A stretch of 64,000 bases of DNA from Rutstroemia sp. NJR-2017a BVV2 (Eukaryota; Ascomycota; Leotiomycetes; Helotiales; Rutstroemiaceae), in contig NJPS01000003.1 in NCBI GenBank assembly GCA_002946415.1, forward strand, positions 1 through 64,000, written 5' to 3'. Below the pieces are notes generated by a model that ran no database searches, had not been told where the DNA came from, and saw nothing but the letters and a program-made list of their open reading frames with translations. This document shows positions 48,552 to 61,235 of the stretch, piece after piece. The position numbers were made by a program, and so were the translations under genes. The stretch's first letter is position 1. The number at the start of each line of letters is the position of its first letter.

Positions 48552-48957
48552 TTACTTCGCCTTATGCGTTTTCGGGCTAGATTTATGGTATACGTAATTC
48601 GCAAAATATGACAAGAAGAGTGGATTGCGATGTATAATCAAGAAGAATATGGGCAGAGTCGGCTTTTATCTGGTGAAGAAGCTCTCGCAGCTGTGGTAAG
48701 GCTGTGCTCGATGTGCTGTCTAAGAACGTTCTGGGAACAGCCACCATGCAGGCTGACACACTTTCATTAGGCACTTTACCTGATGCCGATAGAGATGAAG
48801 AGGCAGACAGCAAAATGACACGACTGCGGTATAAGGCAATCAGTGGCCATACGATTGGCCATATTCATATAAGTCCGACATATTCAACTCTATCTAGCCC
48901 TATAAGTATTCGTGACATTTTCTTATTTTCCTATATTTGAACATCGCGCTGAGCAAG
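48552..48957. other. Divergent intergenic region
   Basis: About 400 bp between the SesB-like gene (minus) and the membrane-protein gene (plus); presumably a shared promoter region. Confidence 0.55.
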
Positions 48958-49941
48958 ATGGCTAGCAAGGTTACGATCACTATGACTTCAATCTCTCCCA
49001 AATACCCATTCGAGAAAGGACACGAATTGTTTGATAGATTGCATAATCCCGATCAAGCTCAACAACTACCTGGTTATCCGCAAATTTCGCTTCAAGATAC
49101 GACGGAGTTAGCAACCTTTATATCCAAAGATCTCCGCACACCAATACTAGAAAAAATGTCCCCTCGTTTATGGTGGATGTCGACACAATCAAGCGCACAT
49201 ATTGGGCCTCTGCATCATCAATTCGTCAAACTACGCAACATTGTCATTTCGGAGAATCCTGAACTTCATTTAGTTTGGTATTACGATAGGATATTTATCA
49301 AGCCTTTACCCAAATATCTATTATCGTTTGACTTCTGGAACATTTATCTCATATCGCCAACTTCAACACTGGGCTTAGAGAAAGAGATTATTAGACGCTC
49401 AGCACTCGGGTTTCTACGGACATATCGATATCTTGTACGTTACGAATCCGATTTTCGTATTGCTATGGAGAAAAATCTTTTACCTGAAGGAACAACATGG
49501 GAATCTTTCTCCAGATTTGCTTCTGATCTTCGGAGTATTGAGGATATTGATGTTACAGGGCGTTATACCTTTGGGGAGATCCGCCTTTCGAGATTGAATT
49601 TTTATATTAAAATTATTCTTGGAAAAAGCACCTTCCACAAGATTCACGGTCAATACGGTGCATACTTTGCACGTTTCTATGCTCCTATTCTATTCGTTCT
49701 TGGAATCATATCAATCATCTTGAATGCTTTGCAATTGGAAATGGCTGTAGAGTCCCTTGGTAGCGCTCCGTGGCGAAGCATTCAGGAAATAAGTCGGTTC
49801 ACTAGCATTGTGGCAGCGATTCTACTCTGTGGGATCGCAATCGTGTTGTTTTTCCTCCTGGTGTTGCGAATCACAATGGAGTGGTATTATGCCTGCCGTG
49901 ATCGAAGACGGAAAAGAGGAAAGCTTGATCATATTCTGTAG
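48958..49941 (+). CDS. Two-helix membrane protein of unknown function (DUF6601-like)
   Basis: Single exon, 327 residues from ATG 48958 (MASKVTITMTSISPKYPFEK). The soluble N-terminal 230 residues contain LHLVWYYDRIFIKPLPKYLL, FWNIYLI, and RRSALGFLRTYRYLVRYESD. These segments resemble the fungal family I know as DUF6601; the assignment is from memory of its pattern. Two transmembrane helices close the protein: FYAPILFVLGIISIILNAL and SIVAAILLCGIAIVLFFLLV, followed by a basic tail RDRRRKRGK. It is divergent from the SesB-like gene. Whether it functions with the NLR pair is unknown. Confidence 0.78.
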   Translation: MASKVTITMTSISPKYPFEKGHELFDRLHNPDQAQQLPGYPQISLQDTTELATFISKDLRTPILEKMSPRLWWMSTQSSAHIGPLHHQFVKLRNIVISENPELHLVWYYDRIFIKPLPKYLLSFDFWNIYLISPTSTLGLEKEIIRRSALGFLRTYRYLVRYESDFRIAMEKNLLPEGTTWESFSRFASDLRSIEDIDVTGRYTFGEIRLSRLNFYIKIILGKSTFHKIHGQYGAYFARFYAPILFVLGIISIILNALQLEMAVESLGSAPWRSIQEISRFTSIVAAILLCGIAIVLFFLLVLRITMEWYYACRDRRRKRGKLDHIL

Positions 49942-52900
49942 ATATTCCCTATGCCGACTGATGGTAGAGGCGAGGAGGGGATTTGCTAGGAATCGCAATA
50001 TAAACATTATTCGCATATCGCTATCAAAAATAATTTAGAGGACGAAAAGCATTCCAATGCACCAACTGGCAACTGTCCTGTTCTGGTGAAGGCGCAGGGC
50101 CAACGGTGGATTCTTCTAACCGAAAGACCTTGCGGCTGAAGGATGGCCACATCGATACGCTCAACAGCTGTGAACACTTCGTCGCAAAACCACTCTACTA
50201 CAATGGCATCGACGATATTTTTTGGTGACGCCAACCATGGCCTCCAAGGTAGAATATTCAACAGTTCGGTCAATACTGAGTTTCATCACCATGTCCCTCC
50301 TGGTGAGTTGCAAAGGATCTATTCGTTGACAGCAACAACATCTGCATGACAACCACCTCTATATGACAGCAACAAAACCTACATGACAGCGGTTCTCCAG
50401 CTTATGCTCTTTTATTTTCTTTGTAGATATCCTAGCCAGAGAGAAGACTATCCAGCAAATCAAACCACCCCTAGGCCTCGCACCCATGTTCCCGCGTCTA
50501 TTGCGCTGTCCTCATTGTAACTGAATGGGGAGGGATATACAAGTTTTATATACTGATTTCTCCCTTCCTCCACCTTCCTCGTCTATTCCCTATCCACCAA
50601 TCTGTCTCCCCACTCCTCATTCACCCCTACTCATTCACTTTCATTCACTCACCACTTCCCCCTCTTCCTGAATCTTCTCCCATCTCAACTCCATCCAACA
50701 CCTACTTATATAAACCACTCCACCCTCCGGTTCCTATCATGAATTTTTGCACATTCTACTGCGGTAAACCCAACTTACAACACTTCCTCAATACTTCTAA
50801 GTAGTACGGCTCCCACTTCCATCCACCGAAAACGCAGAGTGCCAGCCATAATACTAGAGACCTAGTTCACTCCCGTAGCAGTCTCTCCTCTCTCTCAATT
50901 CTCCGTACATTCTAAGAAGCCATGTCTCTCATCTAATCCAAACCAAACCAAAGAAACCATCACCGCTTGTAAACTAGTCATCACACAAAACCAACGACAG
51001 CAAAAGAAACCCCTTCGATAACGAAAGCCGTGAAACGACGGCGATCTTATATCTAACAACAAAAAATACCCACAACGATAACGAAAATGCCTATATAACA
51101 ACAACAGTAAGTTAGTAACAACCCCAACTCAACCCAACCCCAACTCACCCCCTTACAACCCCCCACCCTAACTCCGACCTAACTTCCCTCCGCCTACTCC
51201 ACCCACCCACTTCCTCTTCCTCTTCCCTACAACACCACCTCCATCATCTTTTTGAATTCCCCAAATTCCCATTTTTCGACATCAACTACCTCAACCACTT
51301 ACTTTATATACTTTGCTTTCCGAGACGCTTCAGTTAGCGAAGAGGATGGGAAAGGGGGGAAGTTGGAAGTGGGAAATAAGTGAAGTAGTGAGTGAATACC
51401 AACCCACCAATCTAGAAGCCACAAACCAAACCCCAACAGAATTAAATACAAACCAGCATCTAGTGAAAACCCCCGCCTCTCTATTCTCTTCTCCTCTACC
51501 CCCTCCTTTCCCCCCCCCCACCTCCTCCATCTATAAATCCATCCAACTCCCACCCAGAAAAAAAAAAGAAAAGATAGCAAAGACACAGATAGCGGGGATT
51601 CCAAAATGGTGGATGCGGAGGAAAGATGACGAGTATGATTAATTCGAGAGGTCGTGCCTTTCCAGTTCGTGAAAAGGTATATTGATGTGGGGGTTTTGAT
51701 GTTGTTTGATTGCTCGCGGGGGGGGGGGGGGGAGGAGGGGGTAAAGTGTTGTCGTTGTGTTGGTGTTGTCATTATTTTGGTAGTTGTCGTTGTCGTTATC
51801 GTTTGAGAGTAACTGCCATCATAATCATACTCATCATCATTATCATATATACATCACCCAGTCGATCAACTAAAACCCCCAAGTCCAGCCATCAAATATC
51901 ACGTACTCCATTTCCATACTAATCCATATCACCTCACCCTCCCATCATATTATCACTTCAATTACTTCACATCGCATCACCAAGCAAGAAGACACCAAGT
52001 ATTTATTTAAATTTTTGAATTGTTTTTATCTTTTCGTTTTTCTATTGTCGTGTCATCTCATGTCATCTCATCTCACTCATACCATCCATCTTAAACTCAT
52101 CAATCATCGTCGACGACGCAGAAGTAGTAAGTAGTAGCTTGCTTCTATGCTAAGCCAACCTACTTATTACCCGCTTCTTCCTCCATTCATCCATCCATCT
52201 CCCCTTTTAGTCTCCCTTTCGCAAGTGGTATTCCCCAGTAAAACTCTTCCCAACCCATCCATCCTCTTTCAAACGCATGAAATCAGAATAACTTTTTAAG
52301 ATCTTCCCCTTCCCCTCCCAATCTGGTATCTTTCCCGTGCAAAGCAAAACAAAGTACACCCCTCCTGCTCAGGCACAGTATTAAGGCCGATTTGGGATAA
52401 AGAAAATAATCTTCAAAGTCGAAAAGTAATCCAGACGCAAACGAAGAGGAATTAGAAGTGGTCTATGGTGGGAATAAGATGGACAAGTTTTGTTGGAATC
52501 GAAGGCGAAAGGCTAGGAAATTGGTAAAGCAAGTACGTATGTGTTGTTGGTTGCTTTGGTGCAATATACTATTCGAGTTTTTCTTTCGAATGTTAGGAGA
52601 CCTTGAGGCTGGATGTGATGTCCAGAAGTGAGTGAGATGATATTCGTCGGTCCATGGATGAGAAGACCGGGATTTGTTTGTGGTGTTTGTTTAGAAGGAA
52701 AAAAAGGAAAATTGTGATATGTTCGTAGACTTCTTGACTGTCTTTGACTTCGTTGTCGTGTTATTTGTCTCGTGGTGATGTAAGTGTCAGGTATGACCCG
52801 CGGTGTAGCTCAATTGAGTGTGTGTGTATGGTCCAGGATTCCTGATCCAAGAAAAAGTCTGTGTTCGCTGAATCGATTCAAACGATCGATGTAAAAAGGG

Positions 52901-53230
52901 ACTCGCTGGTTAACTCAAAAAATTGTATGCCGATGCAGATGTATGCACGCCAATACGCCGAGAGCAAAAAATTGTGGTTATCGAAAAAACTCCGCTACTT
53001 TCCGAAGCATGAAAGACGCATTAAAATAAAAGTGTAGTGGTTCTTGAAGAGAAAATGAATAGAAGCAGGTCAGGGTATCAAGACGACCTGCTGTACTGGT
53101 TGCGGTAGATCTGTTCCGGAAGAAGTCGCGGGAGAAGAAAAAAAAGTGAGGTCGACGGAATATGTGAAATCCCAAACTCCATGCAATGCAAAAAGTCGAA
53201 CGCCAAAGTCATAGGATGCAAGGGTATTAT
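49942..53230. other. 3.3-kb gene-free region rich in pyrimidine tracts
   Basis: No coding gene recognised. From about 50500 to 52350 the plus strand is dominated by C/T and CA-rich tracts (CTTCCTCC, CCATCC, CATCATCA types) with a G15 run near 51718-51732. Such composition is common in long 5' leaders or promoters of fungal regulatory genes; a non-coding transcript is possible. Confidence 0.5.
51718..51732. repeat. Poly-G run
   Basis: Fifteen consecutive G followed by AGGAGGGGG. Confidence 0.9.
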
Positions 53231-55078
53231 CTAGTATGAGACTTGTCTTCGTGGGGTACCTCGATCGTGAAATATGGGTGAGCTCATCATAGGAGAGCTC
53301 GTCATGTCTGTCATTAATAGCGTACTGCCACCAGATTTAGATCGGCTGGGTGCAGTAGGGCTGTCATCAAATTGACCATGTTGACCAATGGCATAAGTAT
53401 GTGCTCTACTGAGCTTCGTTCTGTTTTGGCGAAGTCTACCCATCTCTCGCTCGCAAGTAAAAGCATGTTCCTTGGCATCCATTTCCACATAGTTTTGGGG
53501 AAAGCAACGGCTTTGATGTTCTGCAAAGAAAGCACTGTAGCCACCATCCAGAATATACACTTCAGGGTAGGAGAGCTTTGGGTATTGTTCGACGTTAGTT
53601 GCACGATCCTGTTGTCGTACGTGGCGAGCCATGATGGGTGCTCTATGGGCAGAGTACTCGCAATGAAAGACTAAGAGGGTTTTTCCAGGCAAGCTTGCTT
53701 CAAACAATTGACTGGTTAGTAATTCTTTGTCATTGTAATTGACGGCACCATCGATGTGGCCACCTTCGAATTCATACTCGAAACGGCAATCGACAATCAT
53801 GCGTTGTTCATATTGGTCATCGTATTTGCCATCAAGGATTTCCAGTAATGTTTCCTTGCAAATCCGGGGAATGCTGTCGGGTTGACCTTCCTGGAAGAAA
53901 TGTGGTAAAATAGGTTGGTGAATTTCATCTAAGTCCATCACGGTATGTAAATTGCTCATTTCTCCTTTCTTCCCTTTCACAACATCTTCCGGGCTTTCGA
54001 ACATGCTCAATGATCGGCGGAACTGTTTCCTAGGTCGAACCAATGGGTTGGAGGGTCTGCGAGTGTGACTCCCGATTGGTGATCCATTGTTTCTTAGCGA
54101 AGTTGACGACATACTGGCGAATGGCTTGCTCAATCGTGGTGGTGCCATGCTTGTAGCGGAAGGGCTGTTCGCAGATTTTGGGCGACGTTCTTGGGGTGGA
54201 GATTCCATAAAGCATTCGCCAAGGGACATTGAGGTCGAAGTGGACAATTTGCTACTTCCAGCACCGAAGCGGAAGGGTGGTAGCTGACCCTCGTAGTTCT
54301 GTCGTGGGACTGAGTTCGTCGAGTAACCCTTAGTGCGTGCGAGGGAAGGTCGTAATAATGTATTTTTCCTTCGCCTATTGTCGTAGATTAGCATATCGCT
54401 CTCTGGAATGGAGTAATTTGCACTTACTCGGCAGCAAATGGTTTCGAAGCATCGAGAAGCGAGGGACGAAGTGGTGAAGAATCCATATCCACGTCTTCCT
54501 TCGGGGTACCTGCTGGTGAAGGTGAATGTATCTCAATTTGCGCAGAGAAATATGGTTGTTTGTGTGGAAGAGGTGAAATGTCCATTCTTTCGTTCAAGGG
54601 ACCTGGAGAGGAAGAAGGTAATGGAGGTGTTGTAACACAGTCTGTCTATTGTTAACATCTCCAATATAAACTTCCATCTGGCCAGCTCTTACCCCTTCCA
54701 TCAATTGTTCCAAACAGATTTGCGGTGAAAAGCGAGCGTCGTGGAGTAGGCAATTGAGGACTGTGCAGATCACTCTAGTTAGCCCAAGGTCATTGCAGTG
54801 GACGGATCCAAGCAAACAAACCTCATATCAATGTGAAAGTTCTGCGATAGATCTGCTGCCAAACTCGCCGTGGGTGAAGAACCTCGCACTGGTTTCAGCT
54901 GGAAGTAATCCGACTTAGCAGAGTGCTTCATGCTGATATCCCGGAAGTCGAAAGCACCGGGCCCAAAAGTAACGTTTGACATATGTGCGTGAGGATGTGA
55001 AGTATACAGGTCGTTGCGCGCCCAAGCTGGCATATATGAAGAAGGCTGCATAGCAGCTAACGGTGACGATGCCTCCAT
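53231..55078 (-). CDS. M-phase inducer phosphatase Cdc25/Mih1 (NimT)
   Basis: Dual-specificity phosphatase that removes inhibitory Tyr phosphate from Cdk1 to trigger mitosis. Exons 55078-54822, 54760-54693, 54641-54428 and 54374-53231 (introns 51-61 nt) give 560 residues. The N-terminal 300 residues are disordered and Ser/Pro-rich with many possible CDK sites (SPQLPTP, ISPLP, HSPSP). The rhodanese-type catalytic domain includes MIVDCRFEYEFEGGHIDGAVN and the active site HCEYSAHRAP, with Cys about 418 and Arg about 424 in a CX5R loop. The residues inside the loop follow the fungal variant rather than the animal EFSSER. The segment EVYILDGGYSAFF follows. Flanked by unusually long gene-free DNA on both sides. 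Confidence 0.93.
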
Positions 55079-57400
55079 AATGAGTGTGGATCGATCGGGG
55101 AGTTAACTGGTAGAGTGAATTTTATTATGTCTAATTATAAAGACCAATTGAATTAAATTCGACAGGATATCCGCAGAGAGAACTTGGCCGTCGAGAACGA
55201 ATTGTATGCCGAAGGATATTATTCGAGGTAAGTCGAATGAAGTCGGACGGTGAACGGCGTAAACTGGGCGAGGATTTCTCCAATTGACCGTTGCTATACA
55301 GACGGCGGAAACGGTAGGATTCCCTTGGGATGGTGGGAGCAGAGTGTATGGGGTAGAGAGAAAGGTTATCGGATCAAAATTACTGGAATGCTGGGTGCAT
55401 TGAGAGCGACCGGGAGAACTTCGTTTCCTCTGTTGGTATGCCGCCCGTGTCGATGGGCTTGAAGTGGTGGCTTGCCTGGATTATTAGCGACAAGTCGAGG
55501 TAAGGTAGGTCGCGCGGCGGCTGCTTTATGTAGCTGGATAATCCGAGGGTGGTCGAATGGGCGGGTCGAATGAATGGTCGAAGGAAGGCCGGCCCTGGTC
55601 GGAAGTATGCTCACATATAAGAAGAAGGAAAAAGGTGGTGTGGGGGAAGACGACCTTTTTCCGTTGATACTTCTCGAGATGCGAGATACAAGCGACTTTT
55701 TCCCAATTGAAGAGCAATTGAAATTGGGACAGGGCAGTGGCGTTCAAGAAGGAGGGAAGGGAGGGGAGTGGCCGAGGGAACGGGATGGGAGGGATGGGAG
55801 GTAGTGGGATAAAGTAGTCGTGAAGGTCGTCGGCCGGGTTGAGTTAGAAGAGGAAGTGAAAAAGAAGAAAATGGAGGCGGATTGGCGAAGATAAAAGAAT
55901 CGGGAGCGATGAGCAAAGCGGATAGAGTGCAGTGAGCAAATGGTATCGACAGTGGAGTTTCATTTTCTTTTTTCTCACAATCATTATTATCATATTCCCT
56001 GGATTGGTCTTGTCGCCCCGGTGTTGTCGGGGAGACCTGGGCCTGGAGAGGCTCTCTCGCATACGGAGGCTCGCTCACGCTCATGCTTCTTCCGTCACGT
56101 CCGTACTTGGTGCACTTGTGCGCACTCAACTTACTCGCTAGATTACAGTAGCTACAGTAGCAAAGGCTAGCAGCTGCTAGGTACAGTATTTAGCAGCCTA
56201 GGTAGCTAGGTACACTTTTTCTCCCCTTCCCGCCGATGGATGGTCGTTTGTTACCTTTTCGGCATGGTTTGGTGCTCGCAAGGGAACCTTGAAGCAGAGC
56301 GTGGGCTGTCTGTGTCTGCCCCGGTCTGGCAAGTTGTACTTTGTAGCTGCTTGCGGATTATACTTTAGTAGTTTACTTGGTGGGCTTTTGCGTGTGGGTA
56401 AAGTGGGTGGATGGGTGGATGAGTGGGCGAGTGGGCGAGTGGGCCGGTGGATTGCGGTGGATGAAATGCAAGGTCCTAGAAGTGGGTAACAGGTCGTTCG
56501 TTCGTTGCTCTTCCTCCAAACTACTGTACTCTTACGAAAAGACTCCCTCACCAATGCATGCACCATACCCTTCCGACTTCATCGCCATCGCCATCGTCGT
56601 TGTCCCTCTGATCCTGTCCTGTCCTGTCCTGTTTGTACAAGTATGCATGTCAATGCCAAGCTATGGATCTAGCTTCGTGATAGACGGTCGCTGCGGGGAT
56701 TTGCCTGTACGCCTGTACGCCCCCATCTCCAAACCACCGAACAATTCTAAGCCTAGAAGGGTACCTGACGGGGCAATATACTACCAGTGTAAGTAAGGCA
56801 GCGTAGCCCTGTAGCTGGCCGGCAAGGCAGAGCATGGCTGATACTACCCGTACCAGTAAGTGCGAAGTGGTACCTTGCTGCGAAAAGGATCCATCGGTTC
56901 TAAGAATCCTTACTTAGTTCGCAGCTACGCAAACAGCAAAAGGGCAACAAAAAGAGGGCAAAGTAGGCTTAGTGGATCACGATGTTGCAAGTGCTGGGCA
57001 TTTAAACTTGCTGCGAGGGTGCGGCGGAGATGATGGATGACGGTGGAGAGCGAGAGTCGCGGATTGGCTGAGGTACGTATCTGGGTCCCTCGCGCAAAAC
57101 AGTGCTTGCTGGTTGCTGAGTGAGAATTGTCAGTGAGAGCTGCACCAGAACGCCAGATGTGGCACTGTCGTGTTTGAGCGATAGACGGTTATGCGGGAGG
57201 CTTGTATGGCCTCATAATGTGGACGAGCGGAGAGTCTGATACTGTGCTGGTTGTTTCTGCTAAATTACGTGACGGAGTGCGTAAAAGCTGACCCTGACAG
57301 AGCAGGTCCGAAAAGGGACAGCCGCAACTTCATGCGATTCCGAATAAGTTCAACGGTCATAGAGAACAGGAAATCAGGGTTAGAGACATAAAGCTACCCC
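55079..57400. other. Upstream region of the Cdc25 gene, no gene seen
   Basis: About 2.3 kb. Contains purine-rich runs (about 55740-55900), a GTGGGCGA/GGGTGGAT repetitive stretch at 56396-56455 and CTGTC repeats near 56614-56632. Probably promoter and leader of the Cdc25 gene. Confidence 0.5.
56396..56455. repeat. GTGGATGG/GTGGGCGA imperfect tandem repeat
   Basis: Consecutive 8-bp units such as GTGGGCGA and GGGTGGAT. Confidence 0.75.
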
Positions 57401-57950
57401 AAACATTACCAGAGTTATTATGCTGCGCCTGGAACAACTATCCAATCTATCCCAGGTGCATACCCAGACCAACGATGTATAACATGGTGCACTAAGAATT
57501 GTCACACACGGACAGCGGAGGGGAGGAATTGAATGTGGAATGGTTGTCGGGGTATTCGAGCAATTTCGAGCACAATCATTGGCCAAAGCTCCCCTGCATT
57601 TCTCTGTCCATTTTATGAACATGGCATAGCAGATATTGATGGAGAATGTGTAGTGTGTAGGTCGTTATTCATTTCGCTCCCGTGTATAATTCCATTCATT
57701 ATCATCGCCATCAACATCGCCATCAACAACAGCCATCGACTCATCGTGACATTTCCTTATTCCAAGCTTTTATTCCTCTCCCTCTATCACGATCTGTTGG
57801 CATTTAATTCACACGAAGTACAGCCGTACAGTCGATTGCTTCATCGGGTAATCAACTACCCTGCCCCAGCCAGGGTTATGAAGATTTAAGCTTCTGCACC
57901 AAAAGTTTCATGCATTTTCTACCTTCCCTTTTCAAGTATCGGCTCAGCAT

Positions 57951-57985
57951 GATGCAGCGAAATGCAGCAGAATGCAGCAGAATGC
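57951..57985. repeat. ATGCAGCAGA tandem repeat
   Basis: Three to four imperfect copies of a 10-bp unit. Confidence 0.8.
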
Positions 57986-60900
57986 ACCAAACTTCCCGTC
58001 TCTTTTCTTGACGCGAAACTGCGAAAGTAAATATTTACTTCGTACAAAACGCGTCTTCTAGCTTGCCTTCTTACTTGCTTCTCCTCTCTCGACCCCTCAC
58101 TTCGACTCAAACCACCAGACGATCCGTACTGAAATGCCGCATCAGGTGCAACTTGCAGCCTTCTCTCATTCACGTAAACTTCTAGCAAAATTCGGAAAGG
58201 ATGCATACCCTTAAACATCCTTTCCCCAGTTTTCAACTCTTTCCAGACGGGAATTCATCTATCTCTTCATTCCTCATTCACTTCGGCATCGGGTACACCC
58301 AAGAATAGAATCGGATACTTCCCGAGAGCGCTTATACCGTTCCTCTCATAGGTAATGTGATGTTCACAAATGACCCCCGGCTCAGCTGTGCCCCATAGCT
58401 TCCATAAACATAATGTATGGTTGTGCATTTCATTCGAGGAACAAGCGCGGAGGAGATCCTTCGTACACAAGGTCGCATAAAGGGTCGACCTATGACATGA
58501 CAACGCATTGGGACTATCCACAATTCTCTTCTCCCAAAAGGGTTGTCGTCATTAATTTTCTATGGTTGTGGTCGCAGAAATAGAATCTCGTTCCCCATCC
58601 GGCCTACAAAATAGCCGCCCGAAGATCAATCATTCCTTTCTTGATTGTCGTTGCTATCGTCGTCGTTCGTTCGTTTGTTTCTCCGGAAAAGCATGACGAT
58701 CCTTTCCGACGGTTCCATCGATGATCTAGGGGATTTACGGACCTGAAGGATTGGATGGAATTGCAAGGCCAGCTTCAGAAACAGGAGGGGAGAGCGGTGT
58801 GGGTGTCCAGGTCAACAGGATATTCTGGAACCTCCTACCGGACGACGGGGACTGGACTGACCTGACTGTATTGTGGGCACGAACGGAACGAACTGGAACA
58901 GATCAAGGCTGAAAATCTCAAATTTCAACGGAAAAGTAAAAAGATTGGTTTGATCGCTTCTTCCGTGCGTGTGTGCGTGCGTCCGCTTGATTGAAATGCC
59001 CACTTCTCATTACGATTACACGGCCAACCAAGTCTCAACCAATACCGTAGCGCGTACCACCATGCTCGTAGCCTTGTCATATCATGAAAATGTCCGCTCG
59101 TGAATATCAATGATCAATCAATCAGCCTTTTCCTCCGAGGCTAGACTGTTTGCGAATCCGTAGCCTGGTCGACCAGTGAACGCCGACGGGAGTTTCAGGA
59201 CTGTCAGCTCAGCTGAGCCTGAGAAAATACGTTTGACATGGGCCCTTGCAATCAGCAAGCAAGAAAGCAAGTAAGTCACTTCCCGTCAAAACCCTCATCG
59301 AGATTCGAGATCTGCTTCTGCTTCATTGCGGACTGTCTCTCATTATACCCTACAGATACAAGATGCAGATATGCGAAAACCAGCGAGTAGCCGCCGATGC
59401 AGTGAACACACAGACAGAGCCTCATTCATCACGCAAACCGTCAAATCATACAAGACGAAAGCAATCCAAAACAGCAAAACTCCAAGAACGCCAACTCGGT
59501 CATCTTCATCTGGTAAAATAAGCATCGCTAATCCATCCTATCTGGCCTTGCCTTAGCCGGTCCTTATTGATTTATTCCATCCACTCACGGTCAACGGTCA
59601 CGAATTGATTTCCTCATCCGAGCGAGACAGGTTCTGGAACTGGCTATATCACATCATACGGGTGGACAAACCGAAACGAATTATTACAGTTACAGTTACA
59701 GTATCATAGCCTTGTCAAGTTTGCTTGGTTTGCTTTCCCTCACTCATTCAACTTATCCCCTCGCTCCCAATCGTCCCAGTTCCAAATTCCCAATTCCCAA
59801 TTCCGCACCCCCTCGCTGGGTCTTCCCCTGTCGATCCTCATCTACTGACAAGTTACAACCTTGGGGCGGAACCACTGGATGTAACGATATCGGTCGGCAA
59901 GTTAACTAAAGATCCTTAGGTTCGAGGAATCAAGATTTTTTCGCACCTAAGTTAGCAAGGCTCTCTAACCTTAATCTTTGTCAACCAAGTTTCCTGCTTG
60001 GGGATTACGTTTCCGGATACAGATTCTTCGATCCTCACGATAGATTTCGATGGCTTGATATGGGCTTGATGTCATTTTCGAGGCGTAGATCATCCGTAGT
60101 GTATTGTAGTTTATGTCGGGGAGTAGGTTGGTTGGTTAGGTAGGCTTCTAGAAAACGAGTTCTAGTGTGGTGGTTTTTGAAGATATCCTGGGCGGGAGAA
60201 TGGATGGGAGATGGGAAGCTTGAAGGAAATGTGCCGTGTTGTTGTTTTGACTACCTCTTGAGCTTCGGTGACCGGCCGATAAGATTCTTCTATCCACGCA
60301 GCCTAAATGCTAACTTATCATTTTCCATATTGTGAACAAACAAAAACAAAAAAAAAAAAAAACAAGCCAGCTGCCAGCAAGCAAACAGTAAGGTTACGAT
60401 GTTAGTCAAGCAAGGGTAGATAGAAGCTGAGCAGTCCACTTACCCTCGAATATCAGCCAGACCACAACCGCTCTTCTATGAGCCAATCATGCCGTCAAAT
60501 TAGATCGGATATATTTTACGAGCTCCAGAGCGAGCGCTTAACTACGCAGACAGTAGATGAGATACACAAGTATTTCGTCTTCTGCAGTTCTAGGTCTGAG
60601 GCACAACTAATAGAATTTTCCCCCCTCTCACACTGCGCGCTCCCGTCTCCCTTCCCATCAGACCACTTCCCTTTCCTGCGGCTATCCGCCCGCTATCGGT
60701 ACCTGTCATGACAGTTACCCGTCCGATCAATCGCGTAGTTTTTTTCTGTCTTTCTCGGATCGGAAGTGGGAAAAAAAAGTAGGCGAAACGGGCGTGCGAG
60801 GAAGACGTGTCAAGAGTCAAAAAAAGCTAAATAAACAAATGCGCTTACGCCAAAGGGAAACGGTGTCACGAGATGAGTACAAGAAGCTTGGATCTCTTTA

Positions 60901-61218
60901 CCCCGCGCTAAATATGGATGATCGGGATCTTGGAACTGGACTTGGATGTTTTTTTTTTTTTTTGAATACTTGTATCCTGGAAGTTAGGTTAAGTTGTGTT
61001 CCTTGGAATAGGATGGGATGGGATGGTATGGGATGGAATTTCATCTGATGTCAATCTGCAATCTGGGATCTCGATATAGTTTCTCCCAGATCTCAATTAC
61101 GATCATTTATTCATTCACTTTTCCCGCAACCCGGACAACCATCAGCTCGCTCTTATCGGATAGCGTTGTAAACAAACCAAATCCAAGACACGAACAAGAC
61201 AAGACAAACAACTTCACG

Positions 61219-61235
61219 ATAGATAGATAGATAGA
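61219..61235. repeat. GATA microsatellite
   Basis: About four GATA units followed by GACA. Confidence 0.85.

Noticed and set aside
50500..52350. Pyrimidine-rich region considered as a coding Pro/Ser-rich protein
   Set aside because: All frames have frequent stops and no frame is consistently better.
52790..52870. Sequence resembling a tRNA D-arm (GTGTAGCTCAATTGAGT)
   Set aside because: No matching anticodon stem, T-arm or GGTTCGA box at the right spacing.
57951..57985. Short regular repeat considered as a CRISPR-like array
   Set aside because: Units are contiguous 10-bp copies without spacers, in a eukaryotic genome; a plain minisatellite.
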